A DNA stretch of 20,576 bases from Podila epigama (taxonomy: Eukaryota; Mortierellomycota; Mortierellomycetes; Mortierellales; Mortierellaceae), in contig JAAAVE010000394.1 of NCBI GenBank assembly GCA_015679605.1, positions 1-20,576 of the forward strand, in the 5' to 3' direction. A model generated the notes under the pieces. The model worked only from the letters and a program-made list of their open reading frames with translations. It did no database searches and was not told the origin of the DNA. Of the stretch, positions 1 to 10,514 are shown one piece after another; positions within the stretch are counted from its first letter, which is position 1; every line of letters begins with the position of its first letter. The position numbers and the translations under genes are program-made.

Positions 1-351
1 AAAAAAAAAAAAAAAAAAAGTTCGCAAAAGTGGGGATCTTTTCTCCTCCACATTTCCCACACAAAAATTGGACTGTCCATGCAAATATGCATACGCCCAC
101 GCCCAACACAGATCAGGAAGAAAACAAGTTCAGTACCAGTTGGATGGATGGAAGAAGTAAGAAGGAAAAAAAAAAAGGCTCAGGCGCATCAACTCTCTTT
201 CTCCAACACTTTTGTCTTCCCCATCCATCCTTCCATCTATCCCAAACCAAAAGGCATCTATCTCAGCTGTGGGGTAAAATATTCTACAGTGCATTTGTCT
301 GTTCGTACAAGTGATGTGGAGGTGGGATGAGACAGGAAGAGTGGATGAGTG

Positions 352-376
352 AATGGATGGATAGATGGATGGATAT
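352..376. repeat. ATGG/GGAT microsatellite
   Basis: Short imperfect tetranucleotide repeat (ATGG with ATAG interruptions) in the 5' flank of the bHLH gene. A smaller GGAT patch lies at about 141-152. It is likely to vary in length between strains. Confidence 0.7.
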
Positions 377-521
377 GTAATGGTTATGGCTATGGCGTAG
401 CATGGTTGTGTGAAAGTGAATGATGATGACGGATGTGCCTCAATGGGAGGGAGATCACCTGGTCACCTTGGTCTGGTCTGGTCCTTCCTTCCTTTTGCCA
501 CTTACCCCATTCGGTTTTTCA

Positions 522-566
522 TTTTTCATTTTTCACTTTTTCATTTTTCACTTTTTCATTTTTCAC
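522..566. repeat. 15-bp minisatellite, three perfect copies
   Basis: Three identical 15-bp units (TTTTTCATTTTTCAC) sit back to back, preceded by a partial copy starting at 515. The array lies in the pyrimidine-rich leader region of the bHLH gene. Perfect identity between the units suggests recent slippage or duplication. Confidence 0.85.
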
Positions 567-758
567 TTCTTCTTTTCCTATCCTTCTCATCCTTCTTCTT
601 TTCCTTCTCCTTTCCTTCTCCATTCTCGCTACTCCACGTCCCTCATTCTTCTTCTTTTCTTCCTTCTCACTCGCCTTTTTTTCTTCGCTCTCACCTCCAA
701 TTTGCACTCGAACTGTCGATCTTTACTTGTCACCCCTTCCTGATTAGACTCACTCGAG

Positions 759-834
759 GTAAAATACGTGCATCAACGGAAAACGGTCGTCCTCTGATCG
801 AGTCTAACAATCTTGCGTCCCCTATTTTTCATAG
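759..834 (+). other. Probable 5'UTR intron of the bHLH gene
   Basis: A GTAAAA donor follows CTCGAG at 759, a CTAAC branch-like motif lies at 804-808, and a T-rich tract ends in ATAG at 834. The spacing (76 bp, branch about 26 bases from the acceptor) matches the coding introns in this window. Splicing joins a non-coding-looking exon to the segment with the chosen ATG at 858. The joined frame stays open upstream to an ATG at 410, so an N-terminal extension cannot be excluded, but that extension would be low-complexity Phe/Ser/Leu. Confidence 0.55.
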
Positions 835-857
835 GTCCACTTACAAACAGTAACCAA

Positions 858-2717
858 ATGGCTTTCTCATCCTTACTCTCCGACCACGAACAAAAGGCCT
901 TTTCCCAGTTTGTCTCCAACTTGGCTCAAGAGGAAAACGCTAGGATCCAACAGCTCCGATCAGACCAACACCAGCAACACCAACAACACCACATCACCCA
1001 CAACCACAACCATAACTACAACCTTCACCACCATCAAGAACAACCGTTGCAACTCCAACAGCAGTATTATCCACAACATCATCATCCTGACCAAACTCAT
1101 GTTCGCCCACAGCGGAGTCCTAATCATAACCATCAACCCCACCACACTCATCAGCAGGATCACCAGCGTCCCTTTGAGCCCTTGTCTATGTCTGTGCAAG
1201 AAGGGCAAAGACAGACACAAGTGCAAGGACAGGCACAAGCACAGGCGCAGGCACAGGGACATGGTCACGCTCAGGAACAAGCACAGGCCCATCCTTATAC
1301 TCAGCAGACTCTGATTCTACCTTCGCAAAATACACCTGTCCTCGGCCCGTCCTTGCCAGTCATGACCCTACCCTTGCCCTTGCCCACGGACACACATTCA
1401 CTCGAACTTGCTCTGGATCAACATCAACGTGATTGGATACAGCAATTAAGCTCGGACCCCTTGCTTGCACCTGGTGGAAATATTGACCCACACGCCATGA
1501 GCCAAGCCATCCTCCAGAACCCAGAGCTCATGGCTCAAGCAAACGCCATCACGCAGGCCATGGTCATTGCTCGACAACAGCAACAGCGACTACAGCAAGA
1601 GCAAGAGCAACATCAACAGCAGCAGCAATTACATGACCATGCTCATCAACATCTCCATCGTCAAAGCCATAACCACAATCGTCAGGAACATGTAAATATA
1701 ATAGGCCCTTACCAACAACACTTTGACCCCACACTCAAGCAAGAGCCATCCTCTCCAACCTTTACTCTCGCATCTCAAACAGGATTCGTCCAAAGGCACC
1801 CGACCAATACCAATGGATCACGCTCCAAAAGCCCTCCTTCGGTTCCCTCTCAAAAGGGCTATCACTCCTCCTCCTCCTCCCTCTCCACGTCGCCCACGGT
1901 GCCTCACGACTTTCATCCGTATCCATCAATATCCCATTTCTCCAACACATCCGAGGATAAACACCAATACCAAAATGAATACAGACTAGGTGACGGACCA
2001 GGCGACGGCCCAAGGACACCTACAACAAAGATGACAAGACGCAAGGGATCCTCTGCAAGCTCATCCATTTCTAACAACTCTCCATTAGCCTCGGGCATCC
2101 CTCCGACTTTTATGCCTCGATCGAATTCAGACGGATATCACTCCACAGGCATAACATCTACTATGGTCGCCTCAACAACGACTACACCTTTGACGCTTGT
2201 AACAAAGTCGAGTACAAAGAACAGGCATGAGCTCTTGACAGACGCAGAAAAGAAGGCAAATCACATTGCTTCAGAACAAAAGCGTCGGCAGAATATCCGC
2301 GTTGGCTTTGATTCCCTTGTCGACATTGTCCCCTCTCTCAACGATTGCCATCGCAGCGAGGCCTTGATTCTACAAAAATGTAAAGTAAAAGCACGACAAT
2401 GTGCCGGTGTTGTCCATCTTACCACTTCAAAGCGATATTTGTCCGGATCGAAAGTTGACCAGATGTGATTCTCTCTTATTTGATTCTTGATAGCTGTCGA
2501 CTATATTCAACGCCTGTTACTCCAAAAGAATCAGCTCAAAAACAAAGTCCGGAACCTCCAAGTCAACCTAGGAGAGCCCATAGATGACGAGGACTCGGTA
2601 AGAGCCATGTTTTTTTTTAGCTTTCATACACAAAGCTGTTTCGTTGTCAACTTGCGTAACTCACGACCATTTTTTTTTTTTGGTTTCTCAAAGGGCACAG
2701 AAATGGAAGTAAAATAA
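858..2717 (+). CDS. bHLH-zipper transcription factor, MLX/MAX-like (group B)
   Basis: Exons: 858-2379, 2494-2597, 2694-2717; 549 aa. The first ~300 residues are rich in Gln and His, with QA/QG repeats, and probably form a disordered activation or interaction region. A Ser/Thr/Pro-rich middle follows. The bHLH spans about 465-525. Its basic region has His469, then Glu and Arg-Arg at the positions that read CACGTG-type E-boxes (His5-Glu9-Arg13 pattern). Splicing at 2380/2494 joins ALILQK to SVDYIQRLL, restoring helix 2, and a heptad Leu/Asn zipper (LLLQKNQLKNKVRNL) follows. The basic region and helix 2 resemble animal MLX and fungal Ino4-type proteins. Such proteins act in the nucleus as dimers; the partner is unknown. 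The last exon adds only seven residues, GTEMEVK. Leaving intron 1 in gives a 27-residue aberrant end that destroys the zipper. The family call is firm; orthology to MLX is inferred. Confidence 0.85.
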
Positions 2718-2718
2718 A
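2713..2718 (+). promoter_or_regulatory. AATAAA hexamer overlapping the bHLH stop codon
   Basis: The canonical poly(A) hexamer contains the TAA stop at 2715-2717. If it is used, the 3'UTR would be only about 10-30 bases. Function is inferred from the motif alone. Confidence 0.4.
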
Positions 2719-2991
2719 ATGCAGTCACATAATCCAAGCCACCAATCGCGTTGGGAACACCTGTCCCTTGTTCGAAATCTCCTGTTGCTTGCTTCCATCC
2801 ATCCAAAGAAAAAACACGCACTTGCCATTATTCATAATTTCACTCCATCTCGCACAACCTTGCGTACACCATCCAGTCAAATCACCAGTCAACTCAAATA
2901 CACAAAACAGCTACTTGAATTCCCGACTGTCTGTCACATCAGTCATCACTCACCACCCGCACACCTGGTGTCGTAGAACCCATAACTCCCC

Positions 2992-5900
2992 ATGACCTCA
3001 GGCTTCTCATCCTTTGCCCTCGGTGGAGGTGTCACTCAGAAGCAGCGCGTCTCGTACTTTTACGATGGTATATTTAGTCCCTCACTTCCTTCTCCCTCGT
3101 CTTCTTTTCAAGTCCCCTTTTTTTAATATGTGGTTGCAAATTTGGATGAATTCATTGTCGCCATTGTTCCAGCAGCAACAACAATAATATTTCATTGTGC
3201 TCGAAACAATTTGAACTTTTGCCATTGTTTTTAACCAAATTTGGATTTGCTTCTTCCATTCTCTCGCAAACTCATTTTGTTGCTTTTATAGAGGATGTTG
3301 GAAACTACAATTATGGCCTTGGTAAGGACCCTTGCTGGACTGCCAAAACGTTGGCAACGATGTCCAATTCAAAACCTTGGCTATCCTGATATTCTTGACA
3401 ACAATGCGTCACCAACAAACTTTCTTACGTACCTTTCTTTTGTGTGCATGTATGTATGTGTGGGTACTTTGCTGTGCTTTCTCGATGTATCTAGGTCATC
3501 CGATGAAGCCTCATCGTGTGCGAATGTGCCATGCCTTGGTGACAAACTACGGCCTTTACAAGAAGATGGATGTCATCGTAAGTTTTGTCCTTTTTTTTCT
3601 TTTTTTTTTTCCCGATTCAAACATTATGGATGAATGTTTAACAACCTTAATACATTTTTTTTTCTAACAGCGACCAAAACGAGCCACAGCAAGACAGATG
3701 ACACGCTTTCATAACGATGAATACGTCGATTTCCTGTACAGACTCACTCCAGATATGGTTGGTGGTGAAGGAATGTCAGAATCGACAAAGCACCTTTGTA
3801 AGTTTGTCCATCTTTTTCTTATCAGTCAACCTTTGTGGCTCAAAAAAAAACAAGTCATATGAAATCTTAACAAACAAGCCTTTTCTCATTCTCATTCTTG
3901 TTGTATATGTTTCTTCTTTTCTTTTTGAAAATAGTCAACTTGGGCGACGATTGTCCAGTTTTTGATGGTCTATTTGAGTTTTGCACGATATCTGCTGGTG
4001 GATCGATTGGTAAGGGCATTAGGTTTATGGCGTCAGCTCAGCTATGATCTCAAAAAAATGAGCATCACTGTAATCCTTGCGACCAACTACTGACGCACGT
4101 TATCCATCATCATCTAGCTGCCGCCAACAAGCTCATCAAGGGCGAGTCCGATATTGCGATCAACTGGGCGGGAGGACTTCACCACGCCAAAAAGACAGAG
4201 GCATCTGGATTTTGTTACATCAACGACATTGTACTCGCCATCTTGGAGCTGCTGCGATACCATCAGCGAGTTCTCTACATTGATATTGACATTCATCATG
4301 GTGATGGTGTTGAGGAAGCCTTTTACACCACCGACCGTGTCATGACCGCATCCTTCCATATGACAGAGTTCTTCCCTGGAACAGGAAAATTAGAAGAGAC
4401 TGGTATTGGCAAGGGTAAAAACTATGCCGTGAACGTACCTCTCCAGAAGGGAATGGACGACTGGTCTTATCAGAACCTATTTGAGCCTGTAAGTGCCTCT
4501 CGTTTGTTATTGCACCCACCAATCCTGCCCTGTCCTCTTCTCCTCTCCTTAAAAACGAATGTTCACCATCCTGGAGGCCTCCCCTTTTTCTCTGTCTCTC
4601 TCTGACACATGCGTTGTTATTTCATACTTGTCGTGCACAATAGATCATCAAACACATTATGGAATGGTATAGACCAGGAGCAGTTGTTCTGCAGTGCGGA
4701 GCTGATTCATTAGCGGGTGATAAGCTCGGGTGCTTTAACCTGTCGATGAAGGGTCACGCCAATTGTGTTGCCTATGTCAAATCCTTTGGCGTACCTATGA
4801 TTGTCGTAGGTGGTGGAGGCTATACCGTCCGCAACGTGGCCCGAGCATGGACCTTTGAGACTGCAGTGCTTCTCAACGAACAGTTACCAGAAGGTAAACA
4901 TGCAATGCTTTTCTTTGCAAGGTACATATTTTTGTTTCTCGCTTATCTGTATTATTCATACTAACACGTTTTTTTTTTCTCGTTCAATATATCTGTCATG
5001 CAACTATCAGAGCTCCCATTCAATTCATACTTTGAGTACTATGGCCCAGAGTATCGCCTGGATGTTCCCTCTAATAATATGAAGAACGACAACACCCCTG
5101 AAGATTTGCACAACCTCAAGTAGGTATCTTGGACTCCATCCACTTGAGATATCTTGTAAAGAATGCATGGTTGACAGATTATGAGCAATTTGGCCCAGTC
5201 TAACTTGCCTTTAACATTTATGCCAACCATAGGGCTCAAATTATTGAGAATCTGCGCCATATTCCCTTTGTGCCTTCAGTACAGATGCAGGAAGTTCCCA
5301 GAGATTATTCTTCTTCGGACGATGAGGATGAAGATGTTGACTTTGATACACGCATCACACGTATGTTTGTCATTCCTCTGTTGTTTTCCTATTTCCATAA
5401 GCTCTCTGTCCCACATTCTTACACTTTCTCACTCTTTTTTCTTCTCATGTGGACTTGGTTCGCTCTTTCCTTTACAATTTCTTCTTCCATTTTGTATGAA
5501 TAGGACGTCTGGCCGATTCGAGGATTGTTCCGGATTCAGAACTCTCAGATTCGGAGGATGAGGATGGTCGTCGCAACATCCACGACGCCAACGCACCATC
5601 GTCTGTCTTGACCAGCTCGCCAGCAGTTTCACATGCTCAAATTGCCAATGGTGGACGAACCAGTGGACGTGTCACTACTAGCAATGCGTTACATAATTTT
5701 GCAGGATCATCAGCACCGCCACCCAACAGCGTTGGCTCTGGATCTTCGTCGAGCCAGAGCCGCAAGGTCGCTGATTCTGCTAACCAAGTAGATCAGGCAC
5801 CCTCAAAATCAAATAGTGCTCAAGGTGAATGGGGCCAGAGCGGGCCAACAAAGACTTCCAAAACAAGCCAAAGCGCAGCCACCAGTGCAGGAGCGTCCTC

Positions 5901-7458
5901 CCGCCGAGGCAAAACTAGTACCACTGGATCTTCGCTAAAGCAGAGTGGCAAGGAAACTCAACAACCAGGCGGCCTACAAGCTCCTGGATATGCAGGAAGC
6001 TCGTCGTCCAAGGGTCGCGAGATTCATTCCAAAGAGTACCAACCTCGAGAGCAGCACCATCGTGAACTTTCTCATCATCAAGTGTCATCCCATCATCCAC
6101 CAGGCTCTCATCCTTTACAATCAAGTCATGGCCAGCCCATGCCTCCAGGTCATCAACAGCCAGGTGGCAGTGCCTCACACCATCATCTAGGTCGAGACCA
6201 ACAGCAGATGCAGATGCAACAACAGCACCGTGACCATCAGCTGCATCGCGAACAGCAACAACAACAGCAACATCAACAACAGCAGCATCAGCACCAACAA
6301 CATCAGCAGCATCAACAGCAGCAACATCAACAGCACAGGGACATGCATATGATGCGCGATCGAGACCATGAGCATCGAGACCATGAGCAGCGTGAGCACC
6401 AACATCATCAGCTCCAGATGCAGATGCAGTCCTCACGCAGACCAGGAGGAAGCTCAAGCTCGAGTCGTGGAGGATCCGAGTACCATGGACCGTACGCGCA
6501 TGACGATATGATGCGGTACGGTGGGCCTCCTCCGCCTCAGGGCAGTGGCTATTCGCACCCGTCGAGCATGCACTATGGCCAGGGACCGCCACCACCGCCT
6601 TCGCAGCAAGGCTCGCAGATGCCTCCACCAGGGCCCCATGGCCATATGCACAGTGGCAGCATCCCGCACGGAGGCCCTCACTCTCATCCTTCACATGGAC
6701 ATGGACACTCGATGCACCATTCTCAGGTGCATCCACAGCATGTGCAGCACGGAGGCCCACCACAGCCTTCGCATCACCACATGCCACCTTCTCATCACTC
6801 ACAGCATGGTCATCATATGCCCCCGCCGCCTTCGTCACAGGCTCCATCCCATCATTATTCTGGCAACAGTGGAAGTAATGGGGGTGGTAGCAGTGGACGG
6901 GGCGGAGCGCCACCAGGCATGGGCCCGATAAGGCCTAGCTCGAGCAGTGGGTCCTTGCCAGGCATGCATCCGCCTGGCTATGGCGGTGGTCCTAGCGGTG
7001 GCTATGGTGGGTACATGGGCGATCGGCATGAGGATGGAGGTGGCATGTCTCATAAGGAGCGCAAGGAGCATTATAAGGATTCATCGAGCATGGATATGGA
7101 TGATCCAAGGATGATGGAACGTGGACCCCCGCCACCAACACAAGGGTCTCATGGACCGGTGCCGCCGCACATGGGTGGACACCATTCACATCCTTCTCAT
7201 GGAGGGTCTATGGACTATGGCCGTTTGATGCCTGGCCCGCCTGGAGGTGGTCCTCCTGGACACAGTTTTGGTCATCGCCGAGGCGGCAGTCATGGCGGTA
7301 GTCAAGGCGATATTCGCGGATCGATGATGGGCAATGAACCGCCACCACCGCAGCAAGGGCCACCAGGCGGACCTTATGGTGGATGGGATCGTGAGAGGAT
7401 GGAGCGAGAACGAGAGCGAGAACGCCACCATACAGGGTACCGTGGGCCCGCACCTTGA
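2992..7458 (+). CDS. RPD3: Class I histone deacetylase, Rpd3/HDAC1 type, with very long tail
   Basis: Exons: 2992-3067, 3292-3321, 3495-3577, 3671-3797, 3935-4009, 4118-4488, 4644-4893, 5011-5119, 5233-5360, 5504-7458; 1067 aa. The zinc-dependent catalytic domain spans about residues 20-385. It removes acetyl groups from histone lysines, usually in Sin3-type corepressors. Visible active-site parts are the His152-His153 charge relay (GGLHHAKK), Asp188 and His190 of the DIDIHHGDG motif, Asp275 (CGADSLAGD) as the third zinc ligand, and Tyr314 in GGGGYT. Near 398-440 lies an acidic segment with Ser431/Ser433 in LSDSEDEDG, like the CK2-phosphorylated end of human HDAC1. After about 446 the protein departs from the family. 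Residues 620-730 are Gln/His-rich and 750-1067 rich in Pro, Gly, His and Ser, with an Arg/Glu-rich end. Yeast Rpd3 is about 433 aa, so the tail more than doubles the length. The tail lies in one open exon in frame with the catalytic part, so it is probably real. Confidence 0.95.
6190..6430. repeat. CAG/CAA/CAT repeat tract encoding poly-Gln/His
   Basis: Dense CAG, CAA and CAT triplets code for a run of Gln and His (about HDAC residues 645-727). The mixture of both Gln codons with interspersed His codons shows it is not a pure triplet expansion. It also creates long spurious open frames on the minus strand. Confidence 0.8.
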
Positions 7459-7932
7459 AGGTGGAATCATGGATCGATCTTGATAGTGTTTCTTGAGTTA
7501 CTGATTGAGTTACCGTCTGTTGAAAGTAAAGCATCCCACTTTCATATGTTTTTATCCCATGTACCTACCTATCGTTTATAGTTTGGTCTAGGGCATTGGC
7601 GAGAGTTGATGGAGGCAAGTCGTATTGGGAAACAATTTGGACAGCTGAGATATTTATTTGGGAGCATGGGGGCTGATGCATTGCCAATTTGCCCAAATAG
7701 GGATGGATGTGCACACTTTCTATTTTTGCAAGTGTTTGTCAAGTTGTACATTCATCAATTTTCTTTTCTTTTTTTTTTTTGCATTATTTAATCCTCATCT
7801 TAATTTGATACTCTCTGACACTGTCTGTACTTGCTACTATCCATCCACATTGTCTTTTCGATACGGCTCACTCACTCCCTCCTCGTTTTTGTTACTCTGG
7901 TCATTCACAGTTGAAGAAAACAAAGAAAAGTC
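7459..7932. other. Intergenic: HDAC 3' region and SH3/EH gene promoter
   Basis: No gene is seen. The left part is mixed-composition 3' flank with no AATAAA close to the HDAC stop. The right part has a T-rich run near 7765-7780 and the CTCACTCACTCC motif at 7867-7878, about 55 bp before the next ATG. Small frames here (for example 7606-7791) have no family features. Confidence 0.55.
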
Positions 7933-10258
7933 ATGGTTCAAACTGTTCAGGCAAAGGCACTCTTTGACTGCAATGGTGATGAAGAGTCAGAGCTGTCATT
8001 CCTTGAGGGCGACATTCTACTCAATGGTAAAGAATATTTGATTGTGTCAAGTAAAAAAAAAAAAAAAAAGAAAAAATGTCGACGGTGTACATTGTGGAAT
8101 CACCCTTCAATTGCATTCATCATCTTGCCTTGCTCGCACGTTTTGATAGTGAAGGAAACAGCAGAGGAAGGATGGTTGCATGGAACGCTGCAACGGACAG
8201 GAGAAGAGGGTCTATTTCCTGAAAACTATGTCGAGGTTATCGAGATTGAGGTACATTCCAACATCAGGAAAATAGTATGTGTTTTGTCTTTCATAATCTT
8301 GTTCTAGCTAGTTAGCTGACCATGAGTTACCCAATGTCTATTCCCACTGCATAGGAACCTTTACCGCCGCAACAACAGCCTGTCGCTCCTCCACAGCTGC
8401 CATCTCGATCGCCTGCAGTGGCACCAAAACCAGCCATTCAATCAGCAGCCAACATATCCAGTCTCCCACCCTTCTCTCCTAAACCTGCACTCCCACAGAG
8501 ACCTGCCACTACTACCAATCTGATACAGGAACAGTCAAACGGTGGTACCAATGGGGTCGCTCTACCAGGATTGCGACCAGTACCGGGCCCCTCTGCACTC
8601 AAGCCACACCAGAGTATTCCCAGTGCGGCAGAGTCACCTAGATTGAAGTCTGGCCCACCGTTGCTACCCAAGAGGAGTAATACACTCAGCGACACCACAG
8701 TGTCCAAGTCTACATCGACTTCGACCGTTGCAACAATAGCACCTGTATCAGTCAAGGAGAGGATGGCTAATCTTTCCAAAGCATCTGCAGGGTCAACTCC
8801 TGTTCCGTTACCACCCAGACCAGCAACGACAACAGAGTCATTGCCGGTGAGCCCATCGCCACTAGTGCGGTCACCACTCCCCTCTACGGCGGCCCGACCA
8901 GCCTTGCCGCCTCGCACATTGACAGACAGTCCCACGCCTTCGCGTCCAACACTTTTAGCAGGATCAGAAGGCGATGGACAAAAGTTAAATCTTCCACCTT
9001 CAACTGGACCCGCTCCCAAGCTGACCACATTTGCACGGCCAAGGTCAGCCAGAACAGCAAAGAGTACTGAGCCTGTAGAACCTGCTTCGAACGACGTTTC
9101 AACCCCTCCAAAACTGCCTTCCAGGAATACGACATCCACCCCACCGACACCCACATTATCCAGAAAACCTATCAACACATCAAGTGTGCGACTCAGCCCT
9201 GGCCCGTTGAGGCATGATGGAATCGGAAATACTTCGGCTGTTGCCGCATCAACTGAGGCCCTACCCACAATCACGCGTAACTTGCAGCCAATCCCATTAC
9301 CGACGCGTATTCATTTAACTAATGGGTCTGTTTTGGCCAATCCTGGCCTACAGCAGACAATAGGGCGCCCACTGTCCAGCAGTTCAGCACGACCAGATGT
9401 CCCATCACCCATCTTGGGGTCTCGGTCTTTGAACAATGTTGGCGCTCAAAAAACAATCCCGACAGAGCCTCGACCAATGTCCACTTTGTCCGCCCCAACA
9501 TTGTCAGCAGCAGCACAATCATCGAATGAAAAGGCTCCACCATTACCGGCGCGTTCCAACACGTTTTCTTCGACGCCTCCTATGAGCGCAGAGACACCCG
9601 CCTATAGATTAGGGATGGCTATGCAACAACGTGGGTATAACAAGGGCCAAGGATTAGACGCCATGGTGGAATCCTGGGGCCATGCATCATCAGCTCCAAC
9701 GCAGTCTGACCAGACAGTTCATAGTCTTCCCAAGATGGAGCTTGCGTCGTCTGATTGTGGCATGCCACCAGCTGCTCGAAGGCGGTACGAGGCCTTGTTC
9801 AGGAAATTGTGTACAGGCCAATGTATTGATGGTATGTGATCAGAACTTTTTTTGGCTTTCGGGTATTTTTTATTGTTATTGTTATTGTATTTGCTGGTTC
9901 TAACAAATGTTTTGATATGATGAACAGGTGCCAAGGTCCACGAGATTTACATTCGAAGCAGACTCGACTCGAGAACATTGGCTCAGATATGGTAAGTTTG
10001 GTTTCTCGTCTAATTTTTTCATAGTCCATTTTACAATGGACTGAAAGTATACAAATAATCCCTTTTCGTCTCTCCTGGTCGACTAATATCATACCATTTT
10101 TATGTTGCGCTATCAGGGAATTGGTGGACATTGACAATACCGGGAAGCTTACTAAGGCACAGTTTTGCATGGGGCTTTACCTGATAGACGAGCGCTTGGC
10201 TAGCGGCACCATTCCCCTTGAGGTATCTGATGAACTCTGGGTATCTGTGATGAACTGA
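7933..10258 (+). CDS. SH3 - proline-rich - EH domain protein (endocytosis/adaptor, Irs4/Tax4-like EH)
   Basis: Exons: 7933-8026, 8150-8250, 8355-9831, 9928-9991, 10117-10258; 625 aa. Residues 1-62 form an SH3 domain: ALFDC, the acidic ELSFLEGD turn, the Trp of GWLHG, and GLFPENYVE. The middle, about 70-530, is Pro/Ser/Thr-rich and probably disordered. It holds many PxxP-type motifs (KPALPQRP, LPPRP, ALPPRT, PPLPAR) that could bind SH3 domains, including its own. The C-terminus, about 538-625, is an EH domain: RRRYEALF start, conserved Trp579, and an EF-hand-like loop with Asp583, Asp585 and Thr587-Gly588. Its GLYLIDERL and DELWVSV end resembles fungal Irs4/Tax4. EH domains bind NPF motifs in endocytic and phosphoinositide-regulating proteins, so a cytoplasmic adaptor at membranes or actin patches is inferred. 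The two domains become complete only after splicing, which supports the exon model. Confidence 0.88.
8053..8076. repeat. Poly-A tract inside intron 1 of the SH3/EH gene
   Basis: A17, one G, then A6. It lies wholly within the first intron (8027-8149), so length changes would not alter the protein. Confidence 0.85.
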
Positions 10259-10366
10259 TGGCACCACAGCACGAATAGAGCAGTGGATTAAAAAAAAAGC
10301 TTAATCTTTAAATGGTTGAAATACTCTGTAATTGAACATCACATCGAGTCCTGACTGCTCTCTGCG

Positions 10367-10394
10367 CTTTGCACTTTGCACTTTGCACTTTGAC
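10367..10394. repeat. 7-bp tandem repeat in a promoter/leader
   Basis: Three CTTTGCA units and a fourth variant (CTTTGAC) lie about 120-150 bp ahead of the ATG at 10515. A CCACTC-rich stretch follows at 10411-10449. Confidence 0.75.
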
Positions 10395-10514
10395 ACGACA
10401 TTTGATTCGATTCACTCTCCACTCCACTTCACTCCACTCCTCTCCACTCAAAACCTCCTCCTCCTCATTCATACCCATCCTTCCATCCTCCCATCAGCCT
10501 TGTTGAGATCCAAA

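Larger units (their letters stand above)
1..857. other. 5' flank and leader of the bHLH gene; low-complexity DNA
   Basis: No convincing protein gene is seen here. The stretch opens with an A19 run, has GGAT/ATGG-rich simple sequence near 140-152 and 352-376, and becomes strongly pyrimidine-rich from about 480 to 690, as is common for fungal promoters and leaders. Reading frames of 60-147 codons overlap here, but their products are runs of Phe/Ser/Leu/His produced by T/C-rich DNA and look non-coding. The last 100 bases hold a likely 5'UTR intron. The transcription start cannot be placed from sequence alone. Confidence 0.6.

Noticed and set aside
519-707. Lys/Glu-rich minus-strand frame
   Set aside because: It is simply the complement of a T/C-rich leader with a 15-bp repeat.
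960-1292. Minus-strand frame rich in Leu/Met/Val, transmembrane-like
   Set aside because: It is the reverse of CAC/CAA/CAT-rich coding sequence, which always gives hydrophobic antisense frames.
813-2468. Unspliced 551-codon reading of the bHLH gene
   Set aside because: It begins inside the likely leader intron and reads through intron 1, ending in a tail that breaks helix 2. Splicing 2380-2493 restores the bHLH-zipper.
5915-6913. 332-codon open frame on the minus strand inside the HDAC tail
   Set aside because: It is the shadow of CAG/CAT/CCN-rich coding DNA on the + strand. Its product is Ala/Val/Asp/His-rich with no domain, and the + frame continues a canonical HDAC.
8438-9274. 278-codon open frame on the minus strand inside the SH3/EH gene
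   Set aside because: It is antisense to the Pro/Ser-rich linker; its Gly/Val/Asp-rich product mirrors that composition and has no start context or splice support.
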